Of a DNA stretch of 64,000 nt, positions 45,587-54,483 are shown piece after piece (the stretch's first letter is position 1; the number at the start of each line of letters is the position of its first letter). The position numbers and the translations under genes are program-made. Origin of the DNA: Oscillospiraceae bacterium (GTDB lineage Bacteria; Bacillota; Clostridia; Oscillospirales; Ruminococcaceae); the NCBI GenBank assembly GCA_902362965.1, contig CABIYQ010000006.1, positions 124,001 to 188,000 of the forward strand. Reading direction: 5' to 3'. The notes beneath the pieces were generated by a model, which was not told the origin of the DNA, ran no database searches, and saw only the letters and a program-made list of their open reading frames with translations.

Positions 45587-45927
45587 AGTAATCTTACTCC
45601 CGAAATTATTAATATTACGCCGAAAGCCTTTTTTAGATATTTAGACGGTATTTTTTTCATAAAAAATCCGCCGAGCAACGATCCTGCAAGACCGACAGCA
45701 ATAACTATCAGAGTATCTGTAAAAATATCCTTGATGATATTGTAATAAAAGATACTGCTGACAATACTTAGCGGAAGGGTAAGCGCAATAGAAGTGGCGT
45801 GGGCTTCCTTTGTACTGAGTCCGGATTTTTTCAGCATAGGAACTGCAATAATTCCTCCTCCTGATCCGAACAGACCGTTAGCCAGACCGGTAATGATACC
45901 TAGAATGTAAAAATAAAATTTACCCAC
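45577..45927 (-). CDS. Half-length TauE/SafE membrane transporter, first gene
   Basis: A 116-residue protein with four hydrophobic segments and the loop NGLFGSGGGIIAVPML near residue 17, repeated in its partner as GLGGGMILI. The pair probably forms a heterodimeric transporter with the two-fold repeat split between two genes, overlapping by 10 bases. A good AGGAGGAC lies 5 bases upstream of the start. Confidence 0.87.
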   Translation of the reverse strand: MGKFYFYILGIITGLANGLFGSGGGIIAVPMLKKSGLSTKEAHATSIALTLPLSIVSSIFYYNIIKDIFTDTLIVIAVGLAGSLLGGFFMKKIPSKYLKKAFGVILIISGVRLLCK

Positions 45928-45957
45928 GCCGTCCTCCTGAAATTTATAAACTGATTT

Positions 45958-46131
45958 TTATCCGATCATTGACGAAAAGCAGTCTACTGCACTACCAAAA
46001 GCTTTTATAGCTTTACCTGTACTTTTTTTTAGCATTTTCTTTTTTCTGTCAGGCGACTTAGCAACCATATAAAATGCCGTACCTGCCATCATTCCAACAG
46101 CAGCGCCCTTTATCATTGGTTTGATTTCCAT
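45958..46131 (-). CDS. Small hypothetical membrane-associated protein (57 residues)
   Basis: Begins MEIKPMIKGAAVGMMAGTAF with one short hydrophobic, Gly/Ala-rich helix, then basic SPDRKKKMLKKSTGK and a second amphipathic part. It resembles small YtxH-like proteins but I cannot assign a family. AAGGAG lies 11 bases before the ATG at 46131; the GTG at 46143 overlaps that site. It precedes the TauE/SafE pair on the same strand. Confidence 0.7.
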   Translation of the reverse strand: MEIKPMIKGAAVGMMAGTAFYMVAKSPDRKKKMLKKSTGKAIKAFGSAVDCFSSMIG

Positions 46132-46245
46132 TTTTATTTTCACTCCTTAGATTAATTTGCAAAATTATTATTTGCTTGTATTACAGTAAAATTCAATATA
46201 TATTTAACCAATTTTTTCCAAATACTTTACGAAACAATATATGGA

Positions 46246-46274
46246 TTGACATAAAATAAATAATATAGTATAAT
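46246..46274 (+). promoter_or_regulatory. Consensus promoter for the dockerin gene at 46306
   Basis: TTGACA, 17-base spacer, TATAAT: a full consensus match, about 26 bases before the GTG start. Confidence 0.85.
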
Positions 46275-46305
46275 ATTACTGTAATAAAAAATATGGAGGA
46301 TTTTG

Positions 46306-47160
46306 GTGAATATTGGAAAAAGATTTTTAAATGTCTTATTGTCTGTTGTACTGATTCTGTACAGCTTGTTTTCGGTTCAGCTGATAAGCGTGTCGGCAGA
46401 AGAAAAATCAAATGCTAAGGAAAGCAATCTGACTGAAGCTGTTTTGCCGGAATTGATTACATCAATTTCGAAAAGCGTTTCGAATACTTATATACTGTTG
46501 GGATCTAAAGCTATTTATAAAGAAGCGAAGGTAGGTAATGTTACTGTAAAGTGCGGAGAAAAAGTTGTCGTTCCGCTGGAACTGGATTCAATTAACAACA
46601 GCGCAACGGTAGTCGTGTCGTTACCAGAGGGGGTTACTTGTGAAAAGGTTGTTGATAATTTGGGAAATCCGCTTAAAACAGTAAACAATAATTCAACCTC
46701 AGAATTTACCATGACTGATACAAAAGCTTTTATAACTTATTCAGTTGATAAAAATCTTACTGACGGAGAATATAATATAAAATATAATATAATTGGGAAT
46801 TATTATAGCGAGATTTATGAAGTGTTCGGAGGAGGTTTTACAGTAACAGGTAATTTTGCGGAAACGACTCCGACAGTTACAACATATACAGAAACAAAAA
46901 CAACAACTACTGTTACGTCAGTAAACGAACTGCCTGTAGTTCCTATAAAACCGGTAAAAGGGGACGCCAACGGAGACGGTAAACTGCGTGCAAGCGATGC
47001 GGCATTTATTGCCAAAACATTGGCTGAAGCATCAATTGCAGGTAAAAAAATAAACCTTGAAGATTACCCCAATGCCGATTTTAATGAGGACGGGAAAATA
47101 ACGGCTGCTGATGCAGCAGCAATTGCAAAATATCTTGCAGAACAAAGCATTAAAAAATAA
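46306..47160 (+). CDS. Secreted protein with C-terminal type I dockerin
   Basis: A 284-residue protein. A signal peptide covers about 1-31 (KRFLNVLLSVVLILYS, cleavage near VSA-EE). Residues about 75-185 form a beta-rich domain (VTVKCGEKVVVPLELDS ... FGGGFTVTG) that resembles an Ig/cohesin-like fold without clear assignment. A Thr-rich linker follows (TTYTETKTTTTV), then a dockerin (about 218-281) with two regular repeats, DANGDGKLRASDA and DFNEDGKITAADA. It would bind a cohesin on a scaffoldin. GTG start, 6 bases after GGAGG. The dockerin DNA is shared with the gene ending at 55093. Confidence 0.88.
   Translation: MNIGKRFLNVLLSVVLILYSLFSVQLISVSAEEKSNAKESNLTEAVLPELITSISKSVSNTYILLGSKAIYKEAKVGNVTVKCGEKVVVPLELDSINNSATVVVSLPEGVTCEKVVDNLGNPLKTVNNNSTSEFTMTDTKAFITYSVDKNLTDGEYNIKYNIIGNYYSEIYEVFGGGFTVTGNFAETTPTVTTYTETKTTTTVTSVNELPVVPIKPVKGDANGDGKLRASDAAFIAKTLAEASIAGKKINLEDYPNADFNEDGKITAADAAAIAKYLAEQSIKK
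47002..47093 (+). repeat. 92-bp dockerin segment identical, inverted, to 56021-56112
   Basis: From GCATTTATTGCC to GAGGACGG every base equals the reverse complement of 56021-56112, while bases on both sides differ at silent positions. It codes for the region joining the two dockerin repeats. Confidence 0.9.
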
Positions 47161-47164
47161 AAAT

Positions 47165-47191
47165 AGCGGACGTTAAAAGCGTCCGTTTTTT
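47165..47191 (+). terminator. Rho-independent terminator after the dockerin gene
   Basis: CGGACG and CGTCCG stem with a 6-9 base loop, followed by a run of T. Confidence 0.87.
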
Positions 47192-47214
47192 CATAAAAAA
47201 TATATTTATAAATA

Positions 47215-47243
47215 TTGAAATTAATGTGCTTTTTTGGTATAAT
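47215..47243 (+). promoter_or_regulatory. Promoter for trmL-degV
   Basis: TTGAAA, 17-base spacer, TATAAT, about 39 bases before the trmL start. Confidence 0.7.
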
Positions 47244-47281
47244 AAAATTTATAGGCTATTTATAAATGAACGGAGCATAAA

Positions 47282-47788
47282 ATGAAAAATCTAAATATTG
47301 TACTTGTGGAACCGCAGATTCCTCAGAATACCGGTAACATTTCGAGAACCTGTGCCGTAACAGGCGCAAAGCTTCATCTTATAAAACCTTTTGGATTTGA
47401 AATTACTGATAAACATCTTAAAAGAGCCGGTCTGGACTACTGGGATAAACTGGATATATATTACTATGAAAATTTAAAGGACTTTTTTGAACAAAATGAA
47501 GGAGAGTATTATTACTTTACCACAAAAGGAAAGCATGTATACAGTGATGTTGATTATCCTGACGATGCGTATCTGATTTTTGGACGTGAAGATAAAGGAC
47601 TGAACGAAGACCTGCTTTATGAAAATCCGGAAAGATGTGTAAGAATACCAATGCGCAGTGATTTAAGGAGTCTGAACCTTTCAAATTCGGCTGCAATTGC
47701 AGTTTATGAAGTTTTAAGGCAATGGGATTTTCCCGATTTGTCAAGAGAAGGTCAGCTGACAAAATATAGATGGCAGAAAGAAGGCTGA
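47282..47788 (+). CDS. trmL: tRNA (cytidine-34-2'-O)-methyltransferase TrmL
   Basis: A 168-residue SPOUT (knotted) methyltransferase. It has VLVEPQIPQNTGNISRTC at the N-terminus, IFGREDKGL (about 99) and IPMRSDLRSLNLSNSAAI (about 121-138), the TrmL/YibK pattern. It modifies the wobble base of tRNA-Leu. A GGAGC lies 5 bases before the ATG. The degV gene follows 3 bases after its stop. Confidence 0.95.
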   Translation: MKNLNIVLVEPQIPQNTGNISRTCAVTGAKLHLIKPFGFEITDKHLKRAGLDYWDKLDIYYYENLKDFFEQNEGEYYYFTTKGKHVYSDVDYPDDAYLIFGREDKGLNEDLLYENPERCVRIPMRSDLRSLNLSNSAAIAVYEVLRQWDFPDLSREGQLTKYRWQKEG

Positions 47789-47791
47789 ATA

Positions 47792-48664
47792 ATGCAGAAA
47801 ATTAAAATTTTGACTGATTCTACCTGCGATATTCCAAAGGAAGAAGAAAAAAGACTGGGGATAAAAATTATGTGTTTTCCGGTCACAGTGGATGGCGTAT
47901 CTTATAGGGAGAGACAAGATTTTTCCAATGCGGAATTTTATAAAATGATGGATAATGCAAAGGAAATGCCTACAACCTCACAGCTTACGGCGTATGAGAT
48001 CCTTGAAGTGTATAAGGAGCTTTACAGCGAGGGTTGGACCGATGTAATACATGTTACAATTTCATCAACCGGTTCTGCAACATATAATAATGCACTTTCT
48101 GCAGCTCAGACATTCAAGGAAGAGGTACTGAGCAAAGATGGTCCGAAAATGAGGATACATGTTGTAGACTCTAAGAATTATACGGGCGTGTACGGTTATC
48201 CTGTAATGCAGGCAGCGCTTAAAGCGCAGAAAGGCGCTACGTCGGATGAGATTATTGATTATCTTCATGAGTGGCTGGATAGGGCAGAGGTTCACTTTGT
48301 TCCTATGACGCTGAAATATGTAAAAAGATCCGGACGTGTAACAGCGGCGGCTTTTGCAGGAGAACTTCTGGGACTGCGTCCTCTTATAAAAATTGTTGGG
48401 GGAGTATCAACTGTTGTTGAAAAAATCAGAGGTGAAAAAAATATCATACCGAAGCTTCTGGCAGACGCAGAACAGTATATGACCCCTCAAACGCCTTATC
48501 TTATAGTGAGCGGAAGCGATAAAACTCTTCCTAAGATTCTGGAACAGGCAATGACGGAAAAGTTCGGCTATCCTCCGGAATATATGGTTGAAATCGGCGC
48601 TGCTATAGCATGTAATGCAGGACATAATGTGGTAGGATTTGTAATCAAGGGCGGTCACAAGTAA
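47792..48664 (+). CDS. DegV family fatty-acid-binding protein
   Basis: A 290-residue protein with ILTDSTCDIPKEEE, TTSQLTAYEI and YVKRSGRVTAAAF, the DegV family blocks. Family members bind fatty acids for the FakAB kinase system. Gene is 3 bases downstream of trmL with AAGAAGG as a weak site. No odd feature. Confidence 0.93.
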   Translation: MQKIKILTDSTCDIPKEEEKRLGIKIMCFPVTVDGVSYRERQDFSNAEFYKMMDNAKEMPTTSQLTAYEILEVYKELYSEGWTDVIHVTISSTGSATYNNALSAAQTFKEEVLSKDGPKMRIHVVDSKNYTGVYGYPVMQAALKAQKGATSDEIIDYLHEWLDRAEVHFVPMTLKYVKRSGRVTAAAFAGELLGLRPLIKIVGGVSTVVEKIRGEKNIIPKLLADAEQYMTPQTPYLIVSGSDKTLPKILEQAMTEKFGYPPEYMVEIGAAIACNAGHNVVGFVIKGGHK

Positions 48665-48690
48665 AAAAATATATGTTTTCAAAAAAACTA

Positions 48691-48719
48691 TTGCAAATTA
48701 CCGGAAAATAGTGTAAAAT
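48691..48719 (+). promoter_or_regulatory. Promoter for pgk
   Basis: TTGCAA, 17-base spacer, TAAAAT, about 67 bases before the pgk start. Confidence 0.65.
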
Positions 48720-48723
48720 AAAA

Positions 48724-48754
48724 ATAATGGTTGTTAAAATAATAACAGCATTAT
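48724..48754. promoter_or_regulatory. Rex-like imperfect inverted repeat before pgk
   Basis: TTGTTAA at 48731-48737, 4 bases, ATAACAG (two mismatches to TTAACAA), flanked by ATAATG and CATTAT arms. It lies just downstream of the -10, like the exact Rex box at adhE. Possible weaker Rex site. Confidence 0.5.
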
Positions 48755-48785
48755 TTTGTATTAAATGAAAGGATGTTTATTTAAC

Positions 48786-50006
48786 ATGGCAGGTTTAAAC
48801 AAGGTTTCAGTTGACGACATTAACGTAAAAGGTAAAAAGGTTCTCGTAAGAGTTGATTTTAACGTTCCTCTCAAGGACGGTGTTATCACAAACGATAACA
48901 GAATTCAGGCAGCTCTGCCTACAATTAAAAAGCTTATTGCCGACGGCGGAAAGGTTGTTCTTTGTTCACATCTGGGCAAGCCTAAGAACGGTCCGGAAGA
49001 TAAATTCTCATTGGCTCCGGCTGCAAAGCGTCTTGCAGAACTTGTTGATACAAATGTAATTTTCGCTAAGGACGATACAGTTGTAGGCGATAATGCTAAG
49101 AAGGCTGTTGCTGAAATGAAGGACGGCGAGATCGTTGTTCTTGAAAATACAAGATTCAGAGGTGCAGACGAAACTAAGAACGGCGAAAACCTTGCTAAGG
49201 AACTTGCTGACTTAGTTGACGGCGAAGTATTTGTAATGGACGCTTTTGGTTCAGCTCACAGAGCTCACGCTTCAACAGCAGGCGTTACAAAGTTTGTTAA
49301 GGAAACAGCTGTTGGTTACCTTATGCAGAAGGAAATCAAATACCTAGGCAATGCGGTTGAAGTTCCTGAAAGACCTTTCGTTGCAATTCTCGGCGGCGCT
49401 AAGGTTGCTGATAAGCTCAATGTAATTTCAAATCTGCTTGAAAAGTGCGATACACTTATTATCGGCGGCGGTATGGCTTACACATTTTTAAAGGCTAAGG
49501 GCTATGAAGTAGGCAGCTCACTGGTTGATATGGAAAAGGTTGACTACTGTAAGGAAATGATGGCAAAGGCTGATAGTTTAGGCAAGAAGCTTCTTCTTCC
49601 TGTTGATACAGCTGTTACAGCTTCATTCCCTGATCCGATTGACGCTGAAATTTCAGTAGAATATGTAGATTCTGACAAGATTCCTGCTGACAAAATGGGA
49701 CTTGATATTGGTCCTAAAACTCAGGAACTGTTCGCTGAAGCTGCAAAGACAGCTAAAACAGTTGTATGGAACGGTCCTATGGGCGTATTTGAAAACCCTG
49801 TACTTGCTAAGGGTACAATCGCTGTAGCTAAGGCTCTTGCTGAAACAGACGCTACAACAATTATCGGCGGTGGTGACTCCGCAGCGGCAGTTATGCAGCT
49901 TGGTTTTGCAGACAAGATGAGCCATATTTCAACAGGCGGCGGCGCTTCACTTGAATACCTCGAAGGTAAGGTACTTCCAGGCGTTGACGTTATTGCTGAT
50001 AAATAA
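48786..50006 (+). CDS. pgk: Phosphoglycerate kinase
   Basis: A 406-residue glycolytic enzyme making ATP from 1,3-bisphosphoglycerate. It has [11 protein letters not shown] (about 20), [20 protein letters not shown] and the ATP-site [13 protein letters not shown] near the C-terminus. The ATG at 48786 gives MAGLNKV; the frame opens earlier at 48765 but AGGA at 48770-48773 supports 48786. It is the first gene of a pgk-tpiA-gpmI cluster; gap and eno are not in the window. Confidence 0.96.
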   Translation: MAGLNKVSVDDINVKGKKVLVRVDFNVPLKDGVITNDNRIQAALPTIKKLIADGGKVVLCSHLGKPKNGPEDKFSLAPAAKRLAELVDTNVIFAKDDTVVGDNAKKAVAEMKDGEIVVLENTRFRGADETKNGENLAKELADLVDGEVFVMDAFGSAHRAHASTAGVTKFVKETAVGYLMQKEIKYLGNAVEVPERPFVAILGGAKVADKLNVISNLLEKCDTLIIGGGMAYTFLKAKGYEVGSSLVDMEKVDYCKEMMAKADSLGKKLLLPVDTAVTASFPDPIDAEISVEYVDSDKIPADKMGLDIGPKTQELFAEAAKTAKTVVWNGPMGVFENPVLAKGTIAVAKALAETDATTIIGGGDSAAAVMQLGFADKMSHISTGGGASLEYLEGKVLPGVDVIADK

Positions 50007-50017
50007 GATTTAAATTG

Positions 50018-50044
50018 GAGAACAAGGCTTTCCTTGTTCTCTTT
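50018..50044 (+). terminator. Intergenic hairpin between pgk and tpiA
   Basis: A 10-bp perfect stem GAGAACAAGG / CCTTGTTCTC with a 4-base loop, followed by only TTT. Likely a partial terminator or mRNA processing/stability hairpin. Confidence 0.6.
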
Positions 50045-50083
50045 ACTGTAAAAATAAACTTTTAAATAATAAGGAGTTAAGTA

Positions 50084-50860
50084 ATGAACAAGTCACTAAG
50101 AAAGGCAATTATTGCCGGTAACTGGAAAATGAATAAAACAAGACCGGAAGCTAAGGAGCTTCTTGAAGCTATTAAGCCACTGGTTGCAAATGCTGACGGT
50201 AAGGTTGAAGTAATCGCATGCGTACCTTTCACAAACCTTGAAACAGCTATCAATACAACAGCAGGTTCAAATGTTAAAATCGGCGCAGAAAATGTCCACT
50301 TTGAAAAAAGCGGTGCATTTACTGGCGAAATTTCAGCTGATATGCTGGTTGAACTTGGTGTTGAATATGTTGTAATAGGTCACTCTGAAAGAAGACAGTA
50401 TTTCGGCGAAACAGATGAAACAGTAAACAAGAGAACAAAGGCAGCTCTTGCAGCAGGTCTTAAGCCGATCGTTTGCGTAGGCGAGCTTCTCTGGGAACGT
50501 GAATGCAATATTACAGAAGAAGTTATTGCACGTCAGATCAAGCTTGATCTTTATGATGTTACTGCTGAGGACGTTAAGAAAACTGTTATCGCTTACGAAC
50601 CAGTATGGGCTATCGGTACAGGCAAGACTGCTACAGCTGATCAGGCAGAAGAGGTTTGCGGATTTATCCGTGCGACTCTTGCAAAGATTTATGATAAGGC
50701 AACTGCTGATGCAGTTACAATTCAGTACGGCGGTTCAATGAACGCAGGCAATGCCGCTGAACTTCTTTCTAAGCCTAACGTTGACGGCGGTCTTATCGGA
50801 GGAGCTTCACTTAAGGCAGCTGATTTCAATACTATTGTTCAGGCTGCTGTTGAAGGCTGA
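50084..50860 (+). CDS. tpiA: Triosephosphate isomerase
   Basis: A 258-residue enzyme interconverting DHAP and glyceraldehyde-3-phosphate. It has AGNWKMNK (about 11), catalytic His in IGHSERR (about 100) and Glu in AYEPVWAIGTG (about 171), plus YGGSMNAGN. AAGGAG lies 6 bases before the ATG. An unknown small membrane gene overlaps its last 11 bases. Confidence 0.97.
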   Translation: MNKSLRKAIIAGNWKMNKTRPEAKELLEAIKPLVANADGKVEVIACVPFTNLETAINTTAGSNVKIGAENVHFEKSGAFTGEISADMLVELGVEYVVIGHSERRQYFGETDETVNKRTKAALAAGLKPIVCVGELLWERECNITEEVIARQIKLDLYDVTAEDVKKTVIAYEPVWAIGTGKTATADQAEEVCGFIRATLAKIYDKATADAVTIQYGGSMNAGNAAELLSKPNVDGGLIGGASLKAADFNTIVQAAVEG

Positions 50861-51122
50861 TAATAAAAACACAAAAATCGGAATCCTAAAGACAATTGGA
50901 CTAATTGGTCTGATTGTCTGGATTTCATTTTTCATTATTGATTTTTCTCTCATGAAGCATGAAAATGAACCGATTTTCTGTATGGAAACTGGTGTTGACG
51001 ATGGAGGTTCGGTTATTTATACAGGACTTGGATATGTTATTGAAAAAGTTGTAGATCATGATGAATACTTTAATAATGGCAATCAGGTTTTCATTTGGAA
51101 CATACGTCCATGGTTTATGTGA
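50850..51122 (+). CDS. Hypothetical small membrane protein (90 residues)
   Basis: Unknown. Starts with a TTG inside the tpiA end, giving LKADNKNTKIGILKTIG then one hydrophobic helix (LIGLIVWISFFIIDFSL), then a polar domain with DDGGSVIYTGLGYVIEKV and a C-terminal IWNIRPWFM. One-helix proteins with DDGGS...GLGY and a final WFM are, from memory, found in other clostridia without known function. The ribosome site is poor, so the start is uncertain. Confidence 0.6.
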   Translation: MKADNKNTKIGILKTIGLIGLIVWISFFIIDFSLMKHENEPIFCMETGVDDGGSVIYTGLGYVIEKVVDHDEYFNNGNQVFIWNIRPWFM

Positions 51123-51150
51123 ATACTTTCTAATATATAAGGAGAGAAGT

Positions 51151-51489
51151 ATGCCCTGTACTCATGAATTTGGAATAATTGAACATTTTTCCAGTCGGAT
51201 TAAAAAATATTCAAAATACCAACCTGAAAAATATAATTGTATTTCAATTGATGATGATTATATTTTGCCTCTTGGAGAAAAACTTTATGGTATAAAAATG
51301 ATTAATCCGTGTTTGAATGAAAAGTGTAAAACTCTTTGTTATTACGGAGTGACAATTATACCAGTTGAATCACTTAGCCAGTTCAGAACTGTATTTATTG
51401 AAGAGAATAATCATGTATATAATCAGATGATTTCGCTTATTGACAGAGCAATCGCTGAACAGAAAAATATTATACACTATGGTGTATAA
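51151..51489 (+). CDS. Hypothetical protein (112 residues)
   Basis: Unknown. A cytoplasmic-looking protein beginning MPCTHEFGIIEHF, with NCISIDDDYILPL and a C-terminal helix. I do not recognise a characterised family. The ATG at 51151 has AAGGAG 7 bases upstream. The longer frame from 51058 overlaps the upstream small gene and is rejected. Located between tpiA and gpmI, possibly in one transcript. Confidence 0.72.
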   Translation: MPCTHEFGIIEHFSSRIKKYSKYQPEKYNCISIDDDYILPLGEKLYGIKMINPCLNEKCKTLCYYGVTIIPVESLSQFRTVFIEENNHVYNQMISLIDRAIAEQKNIIHYGV

Positions 51490-51511
51490 ATTTGAAAGGA
51501 ATTGATTTTAC

Positions 51512-53026
51512 ATGACTAAAAAGCCTGTTGCATTAATTATTATGGACGGTTTTGGTTACAATGCCAGTGATTACGGCAATGCCATTACTGCTGCAAATAC
51601 ACCGAATCTTGACAAGTATATGCAAGGACCCCATACTCTTATCGGCGCCAGTGGACTAGATGTTGGTCTGCCGGACGGTCAGATGGGCAACTCTGAAGTA
51701 GGTCATACAAACATCGGTGCCGGAAGAATAGTTTATCAGATGTTGGTTAAGATTTCTAAATCAATTCAAGACGGGGATTTCTTTGAAAATCCTGCATTGA
51801 AGTCAGCTATGGAAAACTGTAAGGAAAAAAATTCTTCTCTCCATCTTATGGGACTTCTTTCACCGGGTGGTGTTCATAGTCATATGGAGCATCTTTACGG
51901 TCTGCTTGAAATGGCAAAGAAAAACGGTATTGAAAAAGTTTATGTTCATGCGTTTCTTGACGGACGTGACGTTCCGCCGTCATCTGCTGCTGAATATATG
52001 CAGCAGGCTTGCGATAAGATGAAGGAAATCGGAGTTGGCTCGGTTGCTACTGTTATGGGTCGTTTCTATGCTATGGACAGAGACAATGCTTGGGACAGAG
52101 TTGAAAAGGCTTATAATGCAATGGTATTGGGCGAAGGTGTTGAAGGCTGTTGTCCAGTACAGGCAATAAAAGATTCATATACAAATGGTGTTACTGATGA
52201 ATTTATGCTGCCGACTGTATGCGATAAAAACGGTATGGTAGGGGAGAACGACAGCGTTATTTTCTTTAATTTCCGTCCTGATCGTGCAAGACAAATCACA
52301 AGAGCTTTTGTTGAAGAAGGTTTCAGCGGATTTGAACGTAAAAAGGGATTTTTCCCGTTAAACTTTGTATGTATGGCTCAGTATGACGCTACAATGCCTA
52401 ATGTTTCAGTTGCATTCCCTCCGGAAGCGCTTGAAATGACATTCGGCGAATATGTAAGCAAAATGGGCAAGACGCAGCTTAGAATTGCTGAAACTCAGAA
52501 ATATGCTCATGTAACATTTTTCTTTAACGGCGGCGAAGAAAAAACATTTGACGGCGAGGACAGAATTCTTATTAAGTCTCCAGATGTAGAAACATTTGAT
52601 ATGAAGCCGGAAATGAGTGCTTACGAGGTTACTGATTCCGTAGTTGAAGCCATTAACAGCGATAAATATGACGCTATTATTTTAAATTATGCAAATTGCG
52701 ACATGGTTGGTCATACCGGTGTATTTGACGCCGCTAAAGCTGCTGTTGAAGCAGTTGACGAATGTGTCGGCAGAACAGTTGAAGCTGTTCTTGCTAAGGG
52801 CGGTGCAGCATTTATTACAGCTGACCACGGCAATGCTGATAAAATGTATGAAGCTGACGGTTCACCGTTTACCGCTCATACAACAAATCCTGTTCCGTTT
52901 ATTGTTGTGGGTTACGACTGTGAACTCCGTGAAGGCGGAGTATTGGCAGATATTGCACCTACAATGCTTAAAGTCATGGGATTGGAACAGCCTGCTGAAA
53001 TGACCGGAACTTCTATAATTAAATAA
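51512..53026 (+). CDS. gpmI: 2,3-bisphosphoglycerate-independent phosphoglycerate mutase
   Basis: A 504-residue metalloenzyme converting 3- to 2-phosphoglycerate. IIMDGFGY (about 9-16) and nucleophile Ser in MGNSEVGH (about 61) are present, then DGRDVPPSSA, RFYAMDRD and the phosphatase-domain metal site ADHGNADKM and HTTNPVPF. AAAGGA lies 10 bases before the ATG. A terminator follows. The two hypotheticals separate it from tpiA. Confidence 0.96.
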   Translation: MTKKPVALIIMDGFGYNASDYGNAITAANTPNLDKYMQGPHTLIGASGLDVGLPDGQMGNSEVGHTNIGAGRIVYQMLVKISKSIQDGDFFENPALKSAMENCKEKNSSLHLMGLLSPGGVHSHMEHLYGLLEMAKKNGIEKVYVHAFLDGRDVPPSSAAEYMQQACDKMKEIGVGSVATVMGRFYAMDRDNAWDRVEKAYNAMVLGEGVEGCCPVQAIKDSYTNGVTDEFMLPTVCDKNGMVGENDSVIFFNFRPDRARQITRAFVEEGFSGFERKKGFFPLNFVCMAQYDATMPNVSVAFPPEALEMTFGEYVSKMGKTQLRIAETQKYAHVTFFFNGGEEKTFDGEDRILIKSPDVETFDMKPEMSAYEVTDSVVEAINSDKYDAIILNYANCDMVGHTGVFDAAKAAVEAVDECVGRTVEAVLAKGGAAFITADHGNADKMYEADGSPFTAHTTNPVPFIVVGYDCELREGGVLADIAPTMLKVMGLEQPAEMTGTSIIK

Positions 53027-53045
53027 TATTTTTATAATAGTAAAC

Positions 53046-53080
53046 TTCCATACGGATTCTTTTAATTCGTATGGAATTTT
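53046..53080 (+). terminator. Rho-independent terminator after gpmI
   Basis: CCATACG / CGTATGG stem with an AT-rich extension, followed by a run of seven T. Confidence 0.87.
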
Positions 53081-53112
53081 TTTATATTTTTAGGAGAAAA
53101 AATGGAAAAAAT

Positions 53113-53141
53113 TTGAAATTTGTCGTATTATCTGATATAAT
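53113..53141 (+). promoter_or_regulatory. Promoter for the ibrA/ibrB-like operon
   Basis: TTGAAA, 17-base spacer, TATAAT, about 23 bases before the preferred ATG. Confidence 0.72.
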
Positions 53142-53163
53142 GTATACAAGGCAGGTGATAGAA

Positions 53164-54483
53164 ATGGTAAGAAATTATCTGAATATTAATGTATATGAAG
53201 CATTTCAAAACAGAATGGAGTATATATTTCAGGAATTTGAAAATATATATGTATCTTTTAGCGGCGGAAAAGACAGCGGACTCCTCTTAAATCTTGTTCT
53301 TGATTATATGAAATCTCATAATATTAAAAAAAAGCTCGGTGTATTTCATCAGGATTTTGAAGCACAGTATGCAGTTACAACAAGTTATGTTCAGGAAACA
53401 TTTGAAAAAAATCTTGATTTTATTGAACCATATTGGGTCTGTTTGCCTATGGCGACAAGAACTGCGCTTAGCAGCTATGAAATGTACTGGTATCCATGGG
53501 ACGATACCAAAGAAAATATTTGGATCAGACCTATGCCTGACAAACCGTATGTGATTCATTTAAATAATAACCCTTTTTATTATTACAAATATAGAATGCA
53601 TCAGGAAAGTCTGGCTAAGCAATTTGGCAGATGGTACAAAGAAATTCATGGAGGGGGAAAGACAATTTGTCTTTTAGGAATCAGAGCTTCTGAATCAATT
53701 CGGCGATACAGTGCATTTTTAAATAAAAAATATGGTTATAACGGTACCTGTTGGATCTCTAAAATGTTTAAGGACGTCTGGAACGCTTCGCCATTGTACG
53801 ATTGGAGCGTAAATGATATCTGGACAGCTAATTATAAATTCGGGTATTCATATAATCCTCTTTATGATTTGTATTACAAGGCAGGTCTTAAACCTGAACA
53901 GATGCGTGTTGCATCACCGTTTAATGATTATGCAAAGGACAGTCTGCATTTATACCGTACTTTGGAACCGGATACTTGGGTTAAGCTTTTGGGACGAGTT
54001 CAGGGAGTAAATTTTACTTCAATTTATGGCAGAACTACCGCTATGGCATATAGAAACATTAAGCTTCCGGAAGGACACACATGGAGATCATATGCCGAAT
54101 TTCTTTTAAATACTCTTCCGAAGCGTCTTAGAAAGAATTATGTTGAAAAATTTAAAACATCTATAAAGTTCTGGCACGAAACCGGCGGCGGATTATCTGA
54201 AGAAACTATTCGTGAGCTGACAGAAAAAGGGTATAAAATTAAAAGAAACGGAGTATCAAATTATACGCATGACAAAAAATCTAGAATAGTATTTATTGGA
54301 AAAATTCCTGATCATACTGATGATATTCTTTCAACAAAGGAAATTCCCAGTTGGAAACGAATGTGTGTATGCATTCTTAAAAACGATCATGCCTGTAAAT
54401 CTATGGGATTTGCAGAAACTAAAAAACAGAGAGAACGTATTGATAGAATCAAAAGAAAATATAAAAGCTTGGAGGCGTTATAA
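53164..54483 (+). CDS. PAPS-reductase-like PP-loop protein, DUF3440/IbrA-like
   Basis: A 439-residue protein with a PP-loop ATPase motif SGGKDSGLLL (residues 33-42) near the N-terminus, then a long C-terminal part with IHGGGKTICLLGIRASES (about 188) and YGYNGTCWISKMF. This is the IbrA/DUF3440 pattern, a phosphoadenosine-phosphosulfate reductase relative. IbrA was described in E. coli with IbrB as a regulator pair of immunoglobulin-binding genes; similar PP-loop proteins adenylate substrates. The frame opens at 53071, but AGGTGAT 4 bases before the ATG at 53164 and the promoter position support this start. Its exact biochemistry is unknown. Confidence 0.86.
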   Translation: MVRNYLNINVYEAFQNRMEYIFQEFENIYVSFSGGKDSGLLLNLVLDYMKSHNIKKKLGVFHQDFEAQYAVTTSYVQETFEKNLDFIEPYWVCLPMATRTALSSYEMYWYPWDDTKENIWIRPMPDKPYVIHLNNNPFYYYKYRMHQESLAKQFGRWYKEIHGGGKTICLLGIRASESIRRYSAFLNKKYGYNGTCWISKMFKDVWNASPLYDWSVNDIWTANYKFGYSYNPLYDLYYKAGLKPEQMRVASPFNDYAKDSLHLYRTLEPDTWVKLLGRVQGVNFTSIYGRTTAMAYRNIKLPEGHTWRSYAEFLLNTLPKRLRKNYVEKFKTSIKFWHETGGGLSEETIRELTEKGYKIKRNGVSNYTHDKKSRIVFIGKIPDHTDDILSTKEIPSWKRMCVCILKNDHACKSMGFAETKKQRERIDRIKRKYKSLEAL

